DNA of 64,000 nt from Apoda limacodes (GCA_946406115.1 OX291557.1:466501-530500), one strand, 5' to 3'. Shown: positions 21,545-33,187, counted from the first letter of the stretch. Translations and numbers: made by a program. Notes: generated from the letters alone by a model not told the origin.

Positions 21545-22345
21545 GCAAACATTTCAGAAGCCATAGATAAAGTTAATGTAAACCTTGCTTACATTTCCGA
21601 TTGGTCACGCAGTGCCAAATGCAAAGTTATTATCGTAGGTAGCTCAAGGTTACTCAGTAGGATTGACTTAAGTACTTTGTCACAGATATACTATGAATAC
21701 ACACTATAATACCCTTTACCTCTAGCGTAAAAGATCTGGGTCTATATATAGACAATACTTTTAGTTGAAATGATCAAATCGCAGAAGTTAGTCTCATCTT
21801 CTCATTCTCCTCCTTATTTAAAGAAAATGTTTCAATATCTTCACTCTTCTCACGACAGAGAGCTTCGTTCTTCCTCTATCGTGCTGCTACGTTTACCTTC
21901 ACATCGTACTTGTTTTTACCATTCAGGCAGCACTACTCTCATACTCTGGATCGCGCTACCTAAAAATATAAAGGAAACTCCTTCCCGAAATAAGTTTAAG
22001 CATTCGCTATGCAAATACTATTTAGGCTCACCTTAATAAAAAATTTTAATGAATCATATGCAGCACCTATAATTATCTATGCACCTATTTAAATACGTAT
22101 TTATATATATTTATGTATGTGTATTTAAATATATATTTACATATATGTATCTATGTATTTATTTAATTTATGTATTCAAACCCTATACTGTATGTTACGT
22201 TAATGTTAATGGATATATTAACCGTTCCTACTTAAACAAGTACCTTAAGTTTCCTGCATGACCCTAAGGTCGACTGGTAGATAATGCCTAAGGCATTAAG
22301 TCCACCTATTGTATTTTATTGCAATAAAGTGTTTAAATTAAAAAA
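21545..22345 (+). mobile_element. LINE 3' fragment
   Basis: Degenerate C-terminal RT segment on +: VNVNLAYISDWSRSAKCKV near 21565, VKDLGLYID near 21730, then PPYLKKMFQYLHSSHDREL and IALPKNIKETPSRNKFKHSL (21800-22033), the usual LINE tail. The 3' UTR contains GCCTAAGGCATTAAG and GCAATAAAG (22285-22330) before an A-rich end near 22345. Stops and shifts abound. 5'-truncated. Confidence 0.8.
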
Positions 22346-22650
22346 AAATATTAAAAAATAATCCTCAGGAAAAATAATCCTCCCTTTTGACCGATATCAT
22401 AAAAAGAGAATCTTTTCATATTTCACAGGTTCTATTCACGGCTAGAAATAGTTGTTAATTTGAAAAAAATTAAACGTAGTTTCCTTTGAGTAAAATTTGC
22501 CAACATTAATACTTAGGGTACTTCTTGTCCAACTTTAACCTTTCTTATCCTCCCTTAATATCAATTATGACAGAAATACAGCAACTTTTAATGTAGGTAT
22601 CGATTAACTTCGAACGGATTTTCAGAGTTGTAAAGCTATGTAAATTATTA

Positions 22651-23264
22651 CAAAAAAATCGGCCAAGTGCGAGTCGGACTCGGGCACGAAGGGTTCCGTA
22701 CCATTATCTACAAAAACGAGCAAAAAAATCACAAATGTTGTATGGGAGCCCCCTTAAATATTTTTTTTACTGTTTTTTAGTATTTGTTTTTATTTATTTT
22801 ATTAATTTATTTATTTATTTCCAATTTATAACATGACAGCATACAATTATACCAAAGCGTTAAATGTTAAATTAAAATTAGTACTTACTTAAAAATCATC
22901 ACTTAAAAATAAATATAATATTATTATTTTCATAATTAAATAATTCATTAAAATAATAAAAAATCTAATAATAATACATGTATTTATTTTTTCATAATCT
23001 TAGTTTATATTTACGCTAGTTTCTCTAGCATCCATCTCGTATATTCTCTTGCACTCACTCATCAGGCTTGCTATTCCACTCGCAAATAGATCACACTGTG
23101 GTGCTGTGGTTATAGCGGCAACAGAAATACTTCTTCTGTGAAAATTTCAACTGTCTAACTATAACGGTCCATGAGATACAGCCTGGTGACAGACGGACGG
23201 ACGGATAGACAGCGAAGCCTTAGTAATAGGGTTCCTAATTACCTTTCAGGTACGGAACCCTAAA
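22651..23264 (+). repeat. Interspersed repeat R, copy 1
   Basis: One end reads ATCGGCCAAGTGCGAGTCGG then GAAGGGTTCCGTACC; the other reads GGTACGGAACCCTAAA (23250-23264), so GGTTCCGTACC occurs inverted at both ends. The middle has TTTTCAACTGTCTAACTATA and GATACAGCCTGGTGACAGACGG. Two more copies lie at 32731-33187 (opposite strand) and 53979-54366. This copy carries a LINE tail at 22791-23110. Non-coding; the family is common in Lepidoptera as far as I recall, class uncertain. Confidence 0.8.
22791..23110 (-). mobile_element. LINE 3' end inside repeat R
   Basis: Compared with the copies at 32.7 and 54 kb, this stretch is extra. On - it encodes a short C-terminal tail (CDLFASGIASLMSECKRIYE then a stop) followed by an AT-rich 3' UTR and an AAAT tail (TTTA repeats at 22799-22822). 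That is the layout of a heavily 5'-truncated LINE. Confidence 0.65.
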
Positions 23265-23354
23265 CACAAATAAGATTGCACACGGTTTTAAACATTAATT
23301 TATTTATTATTATTGAAAAGTAATAATGAACTAACAGTATTCTAGCTTTATGGT

Positions 23355-23791
23355 ATACGAGTAGTAGAGCAGTGCCGGTAAACTGAACTAATAAAAACAC
23401 GAAATAGATACGAGTAGTAGAGCAGTGCCGGTAAACTGAACTAATAAAAACACGAAACAGATACGAGTAGTAGAGCAGTGCCAGTAAACTGAACTAATAA
23501 AAACTCGAAATAGATACGAGTAGTAGAGCAGTGCCGGTAAACTGAACTAATAAAAACACGAAACAGATACGAGTAGTAGAGCAGTGCCGGTAAACTGAAC
23601 TAATAAAAACACGAAACAGATACGAGTAGTAGAGCAGTGCCGGTAAACTGAACTAATAAAAAGACGAAACAGATACGAGTAGTAGAGCAGTGCCGGTAAA
23701 CTGAACTAATAAAAACACGAAACAGATACGAGTAGTAGAGCAGTGCCGGTAAACTGAACTAATAAAAAGACGAAACAGACACGAGTAGCAG
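23355..23791. repeat. 53-bp minisatellite, eight copies plus a partial ninth
   Basis: Units start ATACGAGTAG at 23355, 23408, 23461, 23514, 23567, 23620, 23673 and 23726, with a partial unit at 23779. Each contains TAGAGCAGTGCCGGTAAACT and ends AAACAG or AAATAG. Units differ at only a few positions, so the array is young. Confidence 0.95.
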
Positions 23792-24470
23792 CTCCGGAAA
23801 TAGAAAGCTGAAATAAATGTTCTGTAAGAGTTTTGTCTTCCTTCCGCAATAATGAATGAATGTTCTTTAGAACAATCAAATATTTTTTTTTAGTTGACGG
23901 CCGCCAAATGCAACAGTTATTTAAGATCTATGGTTTGTGTTTGTGCTCCTTGAAGTTTTGCTAGGGTAGATCTCTGTTTTTTTGTGTTTCTTGGAGTTCT
24001 TTAAGGATAGATCCATGTATCTGCTTATTGGATTTTTGTAAGGGCAGATCTATGTTTTTACGCTCTCTTTTTTCGGCGTCAAAGTAAGCTCCGTCCGACA
24101 TGCCAATAGTTTGAGGTTGTCAAGTCAACACTAGGTTAATAATTAGGATAATAAGGACTTCTACTGGGTGAAAAATACAGTTTTGGGGTGGTTTAGTCAA
24201 CTAGTGTTCATAAGAAGTAAATTAACTTTATCAACTAAATCACCAAGGAATTGGTTCCGAATTTAGTCAAAAAGTGTAATACGTGCATTAGTATGTGATT
24301 AGAATGTTAGCAACTGTGCTCCCGCTTTCGAGTGCCGTTGTTCCGACTTTCTTGTTCCCATCTTTTTAACCAGCTGAAACAGGTGGGGCAAACTGGACTG
24401 TTGGCTTTATGAGGACTGCCACACTTTCTACGGGTAGGGGTGCTCTTAGTAGGTGCTCAGATAGTCCCGT
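23792..24470. other. Unassigned stretch beside the BEL LTR
   Basis: No coding sequence seen. Around 23930-24060 there are three loose repeats of a TAGATCTATG / AGATCTCTG / AGATCCATG type spaced about 40-60 bp. Confidence 0.5.
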
Positions 24471-24787
24471 TGTAACGGCCCCCCTTTAATTAAACAATTA
24501 AACAATATAAAACAAAACAATAAAAAAAAGAAAAATTGGTACTTACAGTTTACTTTAGTTGTTTATGAATAAAATTGTGTGAAATTGTATGTAGTGTGTA
24601 TGAATGTCTGTATTGTGTTTATTGTTACACTTTAACTATAAAATATGAAATTAGATCGAAAAACAACAGCCGCGACCTTTCAACAGTTTATATGTGACTG
24701 CAACCGTGGCGTCACACAGAGTAGGCGCGACACACCATCACATTAAACTTGTCACGCCGGTCCAACCTAATAAATCTTTCCCGAACA
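24471..24787 (-). repeat. BEL/Pao 3' LTR (proposed)
   Basis: On - it starts TGTTCGGGAAAG at 24787 directly after the purine run GGGGCGGGGG, and ends CCGTTACA at 24471. Both TGT..ACA tips fit BEL elements. Length about 317 bp. No second copy is in the window to confirm it, so the ends are inferred from tips and tract. Confidence 0.55.
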
Positions 24788-24900
24788 AACCCCCGCCCCA
24801 GCCAGACCGTGTCTGGATGAGGATAAACCGAGCCAGAGCCATTAATCTACTGGCAATCGAGAAAGCGTCGCGACGGCAGGCTTTAGCACTGAATCCCCTA

Positions 24901-26107
24901 TCATGATCTCTCTCCCTCCCTCTCCTCTGCGACCCGCGGGATACCGTCCGAACCGGGGAATAATTGCACGATGTGACCTAAATGCCATTGCAAGGGCGGT
25001 AAATTTGAGTCCTTTAAGAGGACGAGGTCTCCGACGCCCAACGCGCGGAGAGTTGGTTTTATCCGTTCACCGAACCTGCCTGGCATTGCGAACACTTGAC
25101 GTCTTCACCAAAAACGGACCCGCGAAATCCAACCTAACCTTAGCGAAAGGTCGAGCGGGCCGGAAACGATCGGACGGCAAGTGACCCATTTGTGGCTGGG
25201 TCAAGGTTCCCTTCAACCTATAACAAGGGATGCATTTAAAACCGACGCTCCGAGCTGCCCGTCTGGCGGACAAAATCCAAAATCTCGCTGCAGACAAGCC
25301 AGCAATGCGTTGAGACCGGCATGACAGATCCTAACATGGCAGAACTCTGATCAGCAACTCAATAAAATGACCGCTGTTGGGCAACAAGAGAGGATCCTAA
25401 GCCCCATAGGGCAATTCTGAGTTACGAAAGCTACCACCCACTCGCAAAAACTCCGACTCGTCTAGCAACAAATTAAGACAAGCAAGACTTCCCGCAATTT
25501 CCCGTTCTCTGAACGGAGAAGACGACTTTCCTTTCCAAACGACTGGGCCTGCGAGGTGAGAAGGGCGCTCTTTAGGAGACAAGACTGAAGACGACCTTGG
25601 CTGTGATCTGTTCCGTAAGTTGATCCAACCGGTGACACCAACGAGCTTGTTGAGAGAACTGAACCGATTAAGCAAGAAAGTCGGTGAAGTGTCCACAGTC
25701 TGCTCAACAGCAAAGACCTTTAACCCCGGCAGAGGGTCAACAAACTCCACAATTGTATGAGGCCAAGTGTCCTTAGGAGAGGCCAGCCAGTCAGAACCCG
25801 ACCAGAGTGGGTGAATTATGATTTGCAAGGCAATTAGGCCCCGTGAAGCACAATCCGAGGGATTCTAGGACCCTGGCACTTGACGCCAATCCAGAGACAC
25901 CGCATAAGACTGGATTTGGGAGACACGATTGGCCACGAAGGTCTCTAGGGCATGAAGGGACGCCTTAAGTCAAGACAACACAATTTGGCTGTCTGTCCAT
26001 GCCGTGACTGAGTCAAATTGGACCCATTGATCCAAGGTGGAGAAGACATGGTTCAGAAGTCGAGTCAACAATGCAGCTCCTGATAGCTCCAGCTTGGGGA
26101 TCCTTAA
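24901..26107 (-). pseudogene. pol: BEL/Pao RNase H and integrase remnant
   Basis: From 26107 downward on -: KLELSGAALLTRLLNHVF and WTDSQIVL (RNase H), VSLDWRQVPGS and PLWSGSDWLASP (BEL linker), then an integrase zinc-binding part, VRLDFAGPFLVKTSSVRNA (first catalytic Asp), and the C-terminal domain GVGDLVLLKD with WHLGHIVQLFPG (25030-24920). The central integrase core with the second Asp and Glu is deleted, since VRNARQVR runs directly into FAMPGRFGER near 25090. Frameshifts lie near 25300, 25440 and 25830. Confidence 0.8.
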
Positions 26108-27735
26108 CCTATAACTTATTTAAAAATAAAGAAAAGTCAATAACACAAAAACAGAAAATAAACACTACAATAACTAATTAAAAAAGATGAAGTAAAACTA
26201 AAAAACATGGTAAAAAAGTAAAAAGTAAAGTAAATTATTATTATTTTTATTTTTAGAAGGCAGGGCAGCATGGTCTAAGACCTTAGTCTGTCTTGGACAG
26301 AATAAAACAATACAATTAGAATAAATACATACAATCTTTGTACCTAAAAACAGCAAAATCTTCAACTAAAATATACAAAAATGAGCTTCAAAATGAGAAA
26401 AATCTAAACTAAACGAATACATGTATAGTGGCTTAAATTTAAAAATGGGAACAATAAAAGAATACGTTTATCTAAAGACTGGATTATACGCGTTTGCTAG
26501 TCAACTCCATCCAGTGATAGTCAGGTCAGTGAAACCAAAATAACTTGCGGGTGTGCAAATGAGAGTTTCTAAGCAACAAAATAAGACTATGAAATCTGGT
26601 TATTTAACAGGTAAGCCTTAAGTTTTTTGATAAATGCCATTTTTTATTCTAAAACACGGCAAGGTGGCTGTAAATCATTCCATCAGCGACTAGCTGCGAA
26701 CTTAAAACTGCCTCGGAACGCTGCAGATCTATGTCTGGGGCAGAGAATAAGATAAGAGGATGCTCTAGTCTCATATTTATTCCTTTTAGGTGCCCACGAC
26801 AGTTTTTCATAAAGATTTTTGCGTTTTGACTATACCAAACATAAGCACAGAAAGGTGTTGTTTCCTTGGTGCTTCCATTTTTAACAGTGTGGCAATATTA
26901 ATATAACTAGTTACATGTGCCCTAGGTGGAATGGGAAAACAAAATCGCGCACAGGCATTTTGAACCCTTTGTATGAGACGCTTAGATCTTACTAATAGAC
27001 ATGGTCCATAAACAGTGTCTGCATAATTGAGTTTTGCCAATACGATGGACTCACACAATTTAATTCTTAAGTCTATACTAAGGAACGGTCTTATCTTATA
27101 CAGTAGACTTAAACGATAAAAGCAGTTACGGACAGTCTCTATAATGTGGGTTTCAAACTTAAGGTTTGTGTCCGTAACCAGCCCCAGGTTTCGCACTTCA
27201 CATACATGTTCTACTAGCTGATTGGAAATAGTTATTGCAGGCTGGCTTTGAATAATTGCATTTGCTTGTTTCTTGGTGCCAAGCACAATATATTTAGTTT
27301 TGTGTGGGTTTAAAACAAGGCTGTTCCTAACAAACCATGCTGCAATCCTCCTAAGGTCCTCATTAATTTTATTCACACATTCTACTGTGTTATGTGTTTT
27401 TAAAGGTAAATAAATTTGCAAATCATCTGCATACAGGTGATAATTAGAATTATGTATACAAGGGGTAATATCCGCACAGTATAAAATAAACAACAACGGT
27501 CCCAAAATTGAATCTTGAGGTACACCTCGTTCTAGAGGTTTCAAAGATGAGACAATCTTTTTACCATTTCCCCCTGTTAATTCAACCTGTTGGAATCTAT
27601 TTTTCAGGTAACTATGGAACTAAGATACTGAAGAATGGTCAAAACCATAGAATGATTAATTTGAGAGAAGCAGGTCAGGATGGATTGAATCAAAGGCCCG
27701 TGAGAAATCAAGCAATACTAAGATGGACCCCATAC
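26108..27735 (-). mobile_element. LINE inserted in BEL/Pao RT
   Basis: 5'-truncated LINE on -. It begins inside RT motif A (LLDFSRAFDSIHPDLLLS at about 27725-27660), continues through the frame 27544-26807, and ends in an AT-rich 3' UTR near 26108. Flanking BEL sequence on the two sides does not join exactly, so BEL bases were lost at or after insertion. Confidence 0.8.
26807..27735 (-). pseudogene. LINE reverse transcriptase, partial
   Basis: RT palm and thumb of the LINE in the BEL element. Motifs: DFSRAFDSI near 27700, RGVPQDSILGPLLFILY at the start of the 245-residue frame (27544-26807), YADDLQIY (catalytic Asp pair) about 45 residues later, then NLGLVTDTNLKFETHI and the C-terminal region. 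The usual GVPQGS reads GVPQDS, a glycine lost from a conserved loop. A frame break lies between 27544 and 27656. 5' end lost by truncation. Confidence 0.8.
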
Positions 27736-28545
27736 CATTTTCTCTTGATTGCAGCAAGTTGTCGATTAGCTCATCCCTCAGGACTAACGCCTCCTCCACA
27801 GACGAAGCACCCGTACAAATATCGTCTACGTAAGCGTCAGAAGGGAAGACAGCAGCTGCGCGTGGGAAATTCAGATGCTCACGATCAGCCAAGCCCGTAG
27901 GTAGTACTGTTGAGCTCATAAACAATCAAGGGAGAGGCCGGATCCTCTCTCCACAAAATTAGCTGAAACCGCCTTTCTTCAGGGTGTATCATGACCTGAC
28001 GGAACATCATCTTAATGTCAGCCACAAACACAACCTGGTGGCGACGAAAACCCGTTAAGATGACCGAGATATCTACCTGAAGCTTTGGCCCCGACATCAG
28101 GCAGTCGTTCAAGAATACACCCGAAGATCGCCGACCCATCGAACACCACCTGTATCTTACCATTTTTAAAGACGGCGTGATGTTGAACAATATAATGATC
28201 GTTGCCTTCCAACTCGAACTGCGAAACCGACATATGACCGAGAGATTCGTATTCGCGCATAAAATCCACGTATTTTCTGCGGAATTCTCTTTCACGATAT
28301 AGCCGCATCCGGCGCTCCATGAATAATAACCTTTTTTCGGCTATTTTCCAGGAGTAACCCAAGAGCGGACGAGGGGATGAGAAAGGCAGTCGAGTGAAAA
28401 ACCGGACAAAATTTAGACTACCCATATTAGCGAGAAAATACGACTCGCACTCGTCGACGATTGGTCCGTCCGTGACGCCGGGGGCGCCTTCGATTTCCCA
28501 AAAACGCTGAAAGGAATCAGCGAGCGAGAGTCCCACCTGCATCGA
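27736..28545 (-). pseudogene. pol: BEL/Pao reverse transcriptase remnant
   Basis: Frames at 28542-28018, 28295-27885 and 27925-27740. Features: SLADSFQRFWEIEG (the BEL motif before RT), HHAVFKNGKIQVVFDGSA, VVFVADIKMMFRQV (motif A Asp), ILWREDP, and AYVDDI (catalytic YVDD, near 27830). The frame at 27925-27656 then runs from BEL text straight into LINE RT text. Frameshifts separate the pieces. Confidence 0.8.
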
Positions 28546-28559
28546 CGAACCGTAGACGC

Positions 28560-29180
28560 CTGAGCGGCGAGAGAATGTGCTGGGCCCATAATTACAGATC
28601 CGAGATTAGTCGGAACAGCGACCAACCCACCTGAAGTACGGCTGAAGTAACATGGCCTTGTCCAGTCCAAGCAATCCAATGACATCAGCGCCAAGCAGAA
28701 GCTCCACAGGACCAGGTAGGTGGAACCTTTCATCGGCCAGCTGCAGACCGGACAAGAGATCTAGCACGTCCGTCGGAAGGGACACCTGAGGGTGATGACC
28801 AAAAATATCCCTCAGGACAACAGCTCCTAGATGATACTGCATGCTAGGATGGAGTAAGAAGGAAAAGGAAAACGAGACTGTACCCGCGACGTTATCCACC
28901 CGTAGTCCCTTACTCCAGAAATCCCATTACTCCGCGAACTAACCTGTAAGCGGAGACGCTTCACCAGCCACAGCAGCATAAGACAACCCTGAGCGCCTGA
29001 GTCCAAAATGGCACGCACAACTACACCAGGTCCGCGCGATGAATGTACTAGAACCTGCGAGGTGGGTATAACAGGTGTGGAGAGACTGGTGAAGCGGCTG
29101 CCACGAGTCGGCGGGCGTTGGCCCGACCCGAGCGCCGATCCTGGCAAATAGAATGTTCTGTTTGTATGGGACCACGCACT
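28560..29180 (-). pseudogene. pol: BEL/Pao protease and linker
   Basis: VVVRAILDSGAQGCLM near 29050 is the retroviral-type protease with its D-S-G. Downstream text (PTDVLDLLSGLQLADERFH and LLGADVIGLLGL) is the usual BEL region between protease and RT. Several frames (29147-28827, 28899-28606, 28733-28413) are needed. Homology upstream of 29180, where gag should lie, is absent. Confidence 0.75.
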
Positions 29181-30327
29181 TTTATCACCACTAACCCCTC
29201 TCTAACAACCTTCTTACCCCACATTTCAAACCCCCCCCATCTTGTTTTTATTCCTGACGGACGTGCGACCTTAGCTAATTTTAAAAAAGAAAAAAGAAAA
29301 CCTTTAAAGTATAATACTAGTAATGTTGGTTGTGGGGTACTATTATAGAGTCCTAGATTAATATGAACAGTCTAGATAAAACGGCCTAATTATCCTAAAT
29401 CAATAGAATTCTCAAAGAATATTCATATTATGTTCTAAATGTTCGTGAAGTTCTAAAAACCCTGGGTAATTTCAAAGAAACTTACAAGTCATACCATAAT
29501 ACGAAATACGTGAACACCAAGACAACTACCTTTTATCATTATTAGAATTTTTATTGTACGAGGCTACCCTAATGGTCGTTAAACGACTCACTTAGGTAAG
29601 TCTCACGGGTATGTATAATATTATTAAAGTTCTAAGTTAGTTAAACCTTCGTGGTTATATTCAACATTATAAAACTCCCAATAACAGTAGCATAACTATT
29701 TAACTAAAGGCATCAAAATAATAAGAAAAGAAAACCGCGGATTACAAAACAACTCCAATCTAGAGGATCTCCGATTTATCCTACGTTTAATTTTCTGATC
29801 AAAATTTATTCAGTTAAAAGTTATAAAATTATATTTGAAGAGCATATGAAAGATGCCATTTCTATATCGCTTTAACTTCTAATCAGCGTTCGTCTTAAAA
29901 CAGCCACCAATCACAGTACGTTTCAAACAAACCACCAATCAACGCGCTGCGGGTTCAAAATTGTACACAACTTCATTTTGTCTAGAGTCCGAACCCATAA
30001 ATCGGGAGTTATATTATTACCTACATTTAACAATTAATTTTGTGTTGACGTTTATAATTCGTATGTTAATAATTAAATATTTTACATTTGAGTCATTTGT
30101 ACTTATATTTTGTTAGCTTTAACCCATTCATAAAATAAATCATAACTTCTTCTCAGCAAATGTATAAAATTACTCAACTTGTATATTTGAACGCGCCATT
30201 CTAATTTAAAGATGCATTTTGCTATAGGTAGTATGTTTATTGAGAATTGTTTACTAATAAAAATCTTCGTGCTAAAATTTGAATAAAAACATTGCATTAC
30301 AAAAATATTAAGGCATTAATAAGGCTT
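29181..30327. other. Unassigned AT-rich stretch
   Basis: About 1.1 kb with no recognised gene. A 64-codon frame on - (30297-30103) has a protein-like composition but no motif I can name. Confidence 0.5.
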
Positions 30328-30605
30328 AAATATGGTTTCGTTACGCCGTGTCACATAAATATGGTATCGTCACACCGAGTCACATAAATATGGTATGGTT
30401 ACACCGTGTCACATAAATATGGTATCGTTACACCGTGTCATATAAATATGGTATCGTTACACCGTGTCACATAGTACACAACACTACCACCCAAAATATG
30501 GTTACACCGTGTCAACTATTACTCAACACCACCACTCAAAATATGGTATCATTACACCGTTTCACATATGACACAACACCACCGCCCAAAATATGGTATC
30601 TGTTC
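30328..30605. repeat. 29-bp tandem array with a longer variant
   Basis: TATGGTATCG-type units begin at 30331, 30360, 30389, 30418 and 30447, exactly 29 bp apart, each with TTACACCGTGTCAC. Further on, three longer units add CACAACACCACC segments before the next AAATATGGT. The array is variable, with several substitutions. Confidence 0.9.
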
Positions 30606-30871
30606 TGAAAAGAATGTTCGGACTGGCGTGATAGGATCGTAGCTTTCTCTGTGTGCGTGCGCGCGCCAGTCACTTATAATCTTTGACAAGTCGCGGCTGC
30701 GCGTAGTTTTTTTTGAGCTAATTTTATATTAAGTGGATCAATAAATGAATAAATAAATAAAATTTTATTTCAGAAATTTTTCCCATATATGGTAGTAGTA
30801 AGTTTATTAGTAACAATTGTACTTAAAAACTATGTTAGTAATTGTTAGTTATTATTATTACATTAATTTAT

Positions 30872-31745
30872 CTATAGTCCTAGAGCTGTCTGCACCCACT
30901 GCATCTGGATGGGGCAGTCAGGTCTAGCAGCAATCATCATCAGGATGCTGTTGTCGTTGTAGTTGATGTTGTTTACACAAGTGTCATCAATAGTGCAACC
31001 AACATGCATGCTGCTCAGTCTCCCAACAAGCTGGTTAATATACAAATTAAACAGGAGAGGAGAGCTTAGGCCAGGGTCTGACACCGCATTCCAACCTGTA
31101 CTCCTCCGACAGAGCATCAGCCCACCTTATCTGATTTTTCTGCTGTGAGTTCCATTTTTTTACCAGAGCTACATACTTTGCCGACACACCCGCGTCTCAA
31201 AGCTTTTGACAAGTCGAGGAAACACGCATAAACCGGTGTACTTCTGTTAGTGTAGTACTTGACAGTATGTTTTAAAGTCAAAATTGCACTCTCAGTCGAG
31301 ACACCTGCTTTAAAGCCGAACTGGGAATCATGTACACTGACGTATTCCGAAAGACAGCTATTTAAAATACTGTCAAGCACTTTCGCTGCAGTGGCAGCTA
31401 GTAAGATAGGCCGATAGTTACTCAGGTCAGAGGTGTCACCTGTCTTATTTTTTGCTATTGGAACGACTATGGTTCGTATTAGTGCTTCTGGTAAATAAGA
31501 GTGACCAATGCACATGGTGAAAAATAATGAAAAAACCCGAGGGAGATGCATTCCTGCATATTTAAAGTGTTCGATGCTGAGACCATCATGACCTGGAGGC
31601 TTTCCACGCTGCATGTTATTGATAATTTTAGACACACTCTTAGCTCGTATTTTTATATTACTTTTAGTCATTCTGGTCTCACCTTTGTTGTCATCACGGA
31701 GCTCGAAGTCGACGATCGTACTGAAAAATACTCTCTAAAGGCTTC
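30872..31745 (-). pseudogene. LINE reverse transcriptase, degenerate
   Basis: Text at 31671-31117: INNMQRGKPPGHDGLSIEHF, NYRPILLAATAAKVLDSIL, FGFKAGVSTESAILTLKH and CFLDLSKA (motif A). The following frame (31117-30872) has GLSSPLLFNLYINQL and INYNDNSIL where the catalytic YADD should be, so one catalytic aspartate is replaced. Motif A is followed directly by foreign text, so part of the palm is also missing. Confidence 0.78.
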
Positions 31746-31769
31746 AGCAATATCCTTATGTTACTAACG

Positions 31770-32386
31770 TCATTCGATTTGAGGGTAGGACGTAAGCTCT
31801 CATTTAAGTCGTTATGATCGCCAGTAAATGAGATATTAGTGCAAGATGTTGATAGCGCCATTGGCCCACTGTCAAACATCATATTATACCCTCCTCTTCT
31901 TACATTGATGTTTAGTTCTTGATTTAAAAACGACACTGTTTTACGATGTTCATTAAATCGATCTTCTAATTCACTTTGAGTAACATAGTTTGATTTTATG
32001 GTTTGTACAGATTTCTCTAAAACAATTATCTTCTTAAGTTAAGCCGTCACATCGACGTGATCAAATGTGACTGGAGGCAGTTTTTCAAGGTTTCTCGCCA
32101 CGAAAATCGGTACTTTCTCAGAATCCGTTTCTTTAAGCACACAAATTATGTCCTCAATGTTGCGTAAGGTTTTTCCTTGGCGTTTTCTAGTTGTTGGACG
32201 CTTGCTCAATGATTCAAAAAGTAACGACTTGGCCACTTTAATATCTTCTGCACTGAAAGCACTTTCACAAATTTGTATGAGCCCTTGCTCATCCATAACA
32301 TCCAACTTATTTTGGACAAACGAGAGCACTTCACAAATTACAATGTTGCAATTAGCGCACTTCAATCTATCCGATACGTTATCCAT
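31770..32386 (-). pseudogene. LINE ORF1
   Basis: 115-residue frame 32386-32039 starting MDNVSDRLKCANCN, then after a stop the frame continues (31936-31770) with LNQELNINVRRGGYNMMFDS. The protein has a short cysteine pair near the N-terminus and a helical middle. I recognise it as the ORF1 type that accompanies this LINE family in moths and butterflies (from memory, not searched). Function in LINEs: RNA binding. Confidence 0.55.
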
Positions 32387-32730
32387 TTTCTTTTTTTTTT
32401 GCCTCGAGTGTCAGTAATCTTGCGCGTGCGCGTATTCACGATCACGGTTAAGACAATACTGATGACTGATAAAAGACAATGACACAAATTAACTCATACA
32501 CAAACATAATACACCCCTGTTTACACAATGTGATCAAAAACATCTTACGCCAAAACCGGTAAGTCATTGGAATTTATTTTACGACTCAATCAGTTAAGGC
32601 CTACGTGTGGCCCAGTTTTAGTAATCAGCTGGTAGGCAGACGTGGTTATTCGGACCACCTTTTGTAACGTAGTAACGTATATTTGGATCGTATTACAAAT
32701 TATTTGAGATTTACGGTTAGTAAGTTTTGT

Positions 32731-33187
32731 TTTTAGGGTTCAGTTCCTGAAAGGTAATTAGGAACTCTATAACTAAGGCTTCGCTGTCCGTCCGGCCGTC
32801 TGTCCGTCTGTCACCAGGCTGTATCTCATGAACCGTTATAGTAAGACAGTTGACATTTTCACAGAAGATGTATTTTTGTTGCCGCTATAACAACAAATAC
32901 TAAAAAACAAAATAAAATAAATATTTAAGGGGGCTCCCATACAACAAACGTGATTTTTTTGCTCGATTTTGCTCGATACTGATTACGGCAACAGGTAGAT
33001 GATTAAAATATTTACAGAATATTCTATTATATAGTCACTTTAAAAATAAATAATTAAATTAAAATAAAACAAAAATTTAAGGAGGGGGCTCCCATACAAC
33101 AAACGTGTTTCTTTTGCCTTTTTTATATAGATAATGGTACGGAACCCTTCGTGCGCGAGTCCGACTCGCACTTGCCGATTTTTTGTG
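32731..33187 (-). repeat. Interspersed repeat R, copy 2
   Basis: Opposite strand to copy 1. Starts TTTTAGGGTT, contains GTCTGTCACCAGGCTGTATC and TTTTCACAGAAGATG, and ends GAACCCTTCGTGCGCGAG then CGACTCGCACTTGCCGA. GGGGGCTCCCATACAACAAA occurs twice (about 32928 and 33083), an internal duplication of about 150 bp that copy 3 shares. Confidence 0.85.

Larger units (their letters stand above)
24471..29180 (-). mobile_element. BEL/Pao element, 5' part lost
   Basis: A - strand BEL/Pao retrotransposon. In transcription order: protease (about 29147-28560), RT (28545-27740), RNase H and integrase (26107-24901), polypurine tract and 3' LTR (24787-24471). A LINE (26108-27735) sits between the RT catalytic motif and RNase H. 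BEL sequence that should lie at that junction is missing. Gag and the 5' LTR are absent; homology stops near 29180. Frames are broken throughout. Confidence 0.85.
30735..32390 (-). mobile_element. LINE with internal deletion
   Basis: A - strand LINE: ORF1 (32386 down to about 31770), then RT (31740-30872) and an AT-rich 3' end with AAAT-type tail (30738-30765). The endonuclease domain that should separate ORF1 and RT is missing, so this copy has an internal deletion near 31750. Confidence 0.78.

Noticed and set aside
23355..23791. CRISPR-like array
   Set aside because: Units are contiguous with no unique spacers, and the DNA is eukaryotic; it is a minisatellite.
30103..30297. 64-codon frame on - as a gene
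   Set aside because: No motif, no neighbour context and AT-rich composition; kept only as part of an unassigned stretch.
30328..30605. CRISPR-like or regulatory array (29-bp spacing)
   Set aside because: 29-bp units are head-to-tail without spacers.
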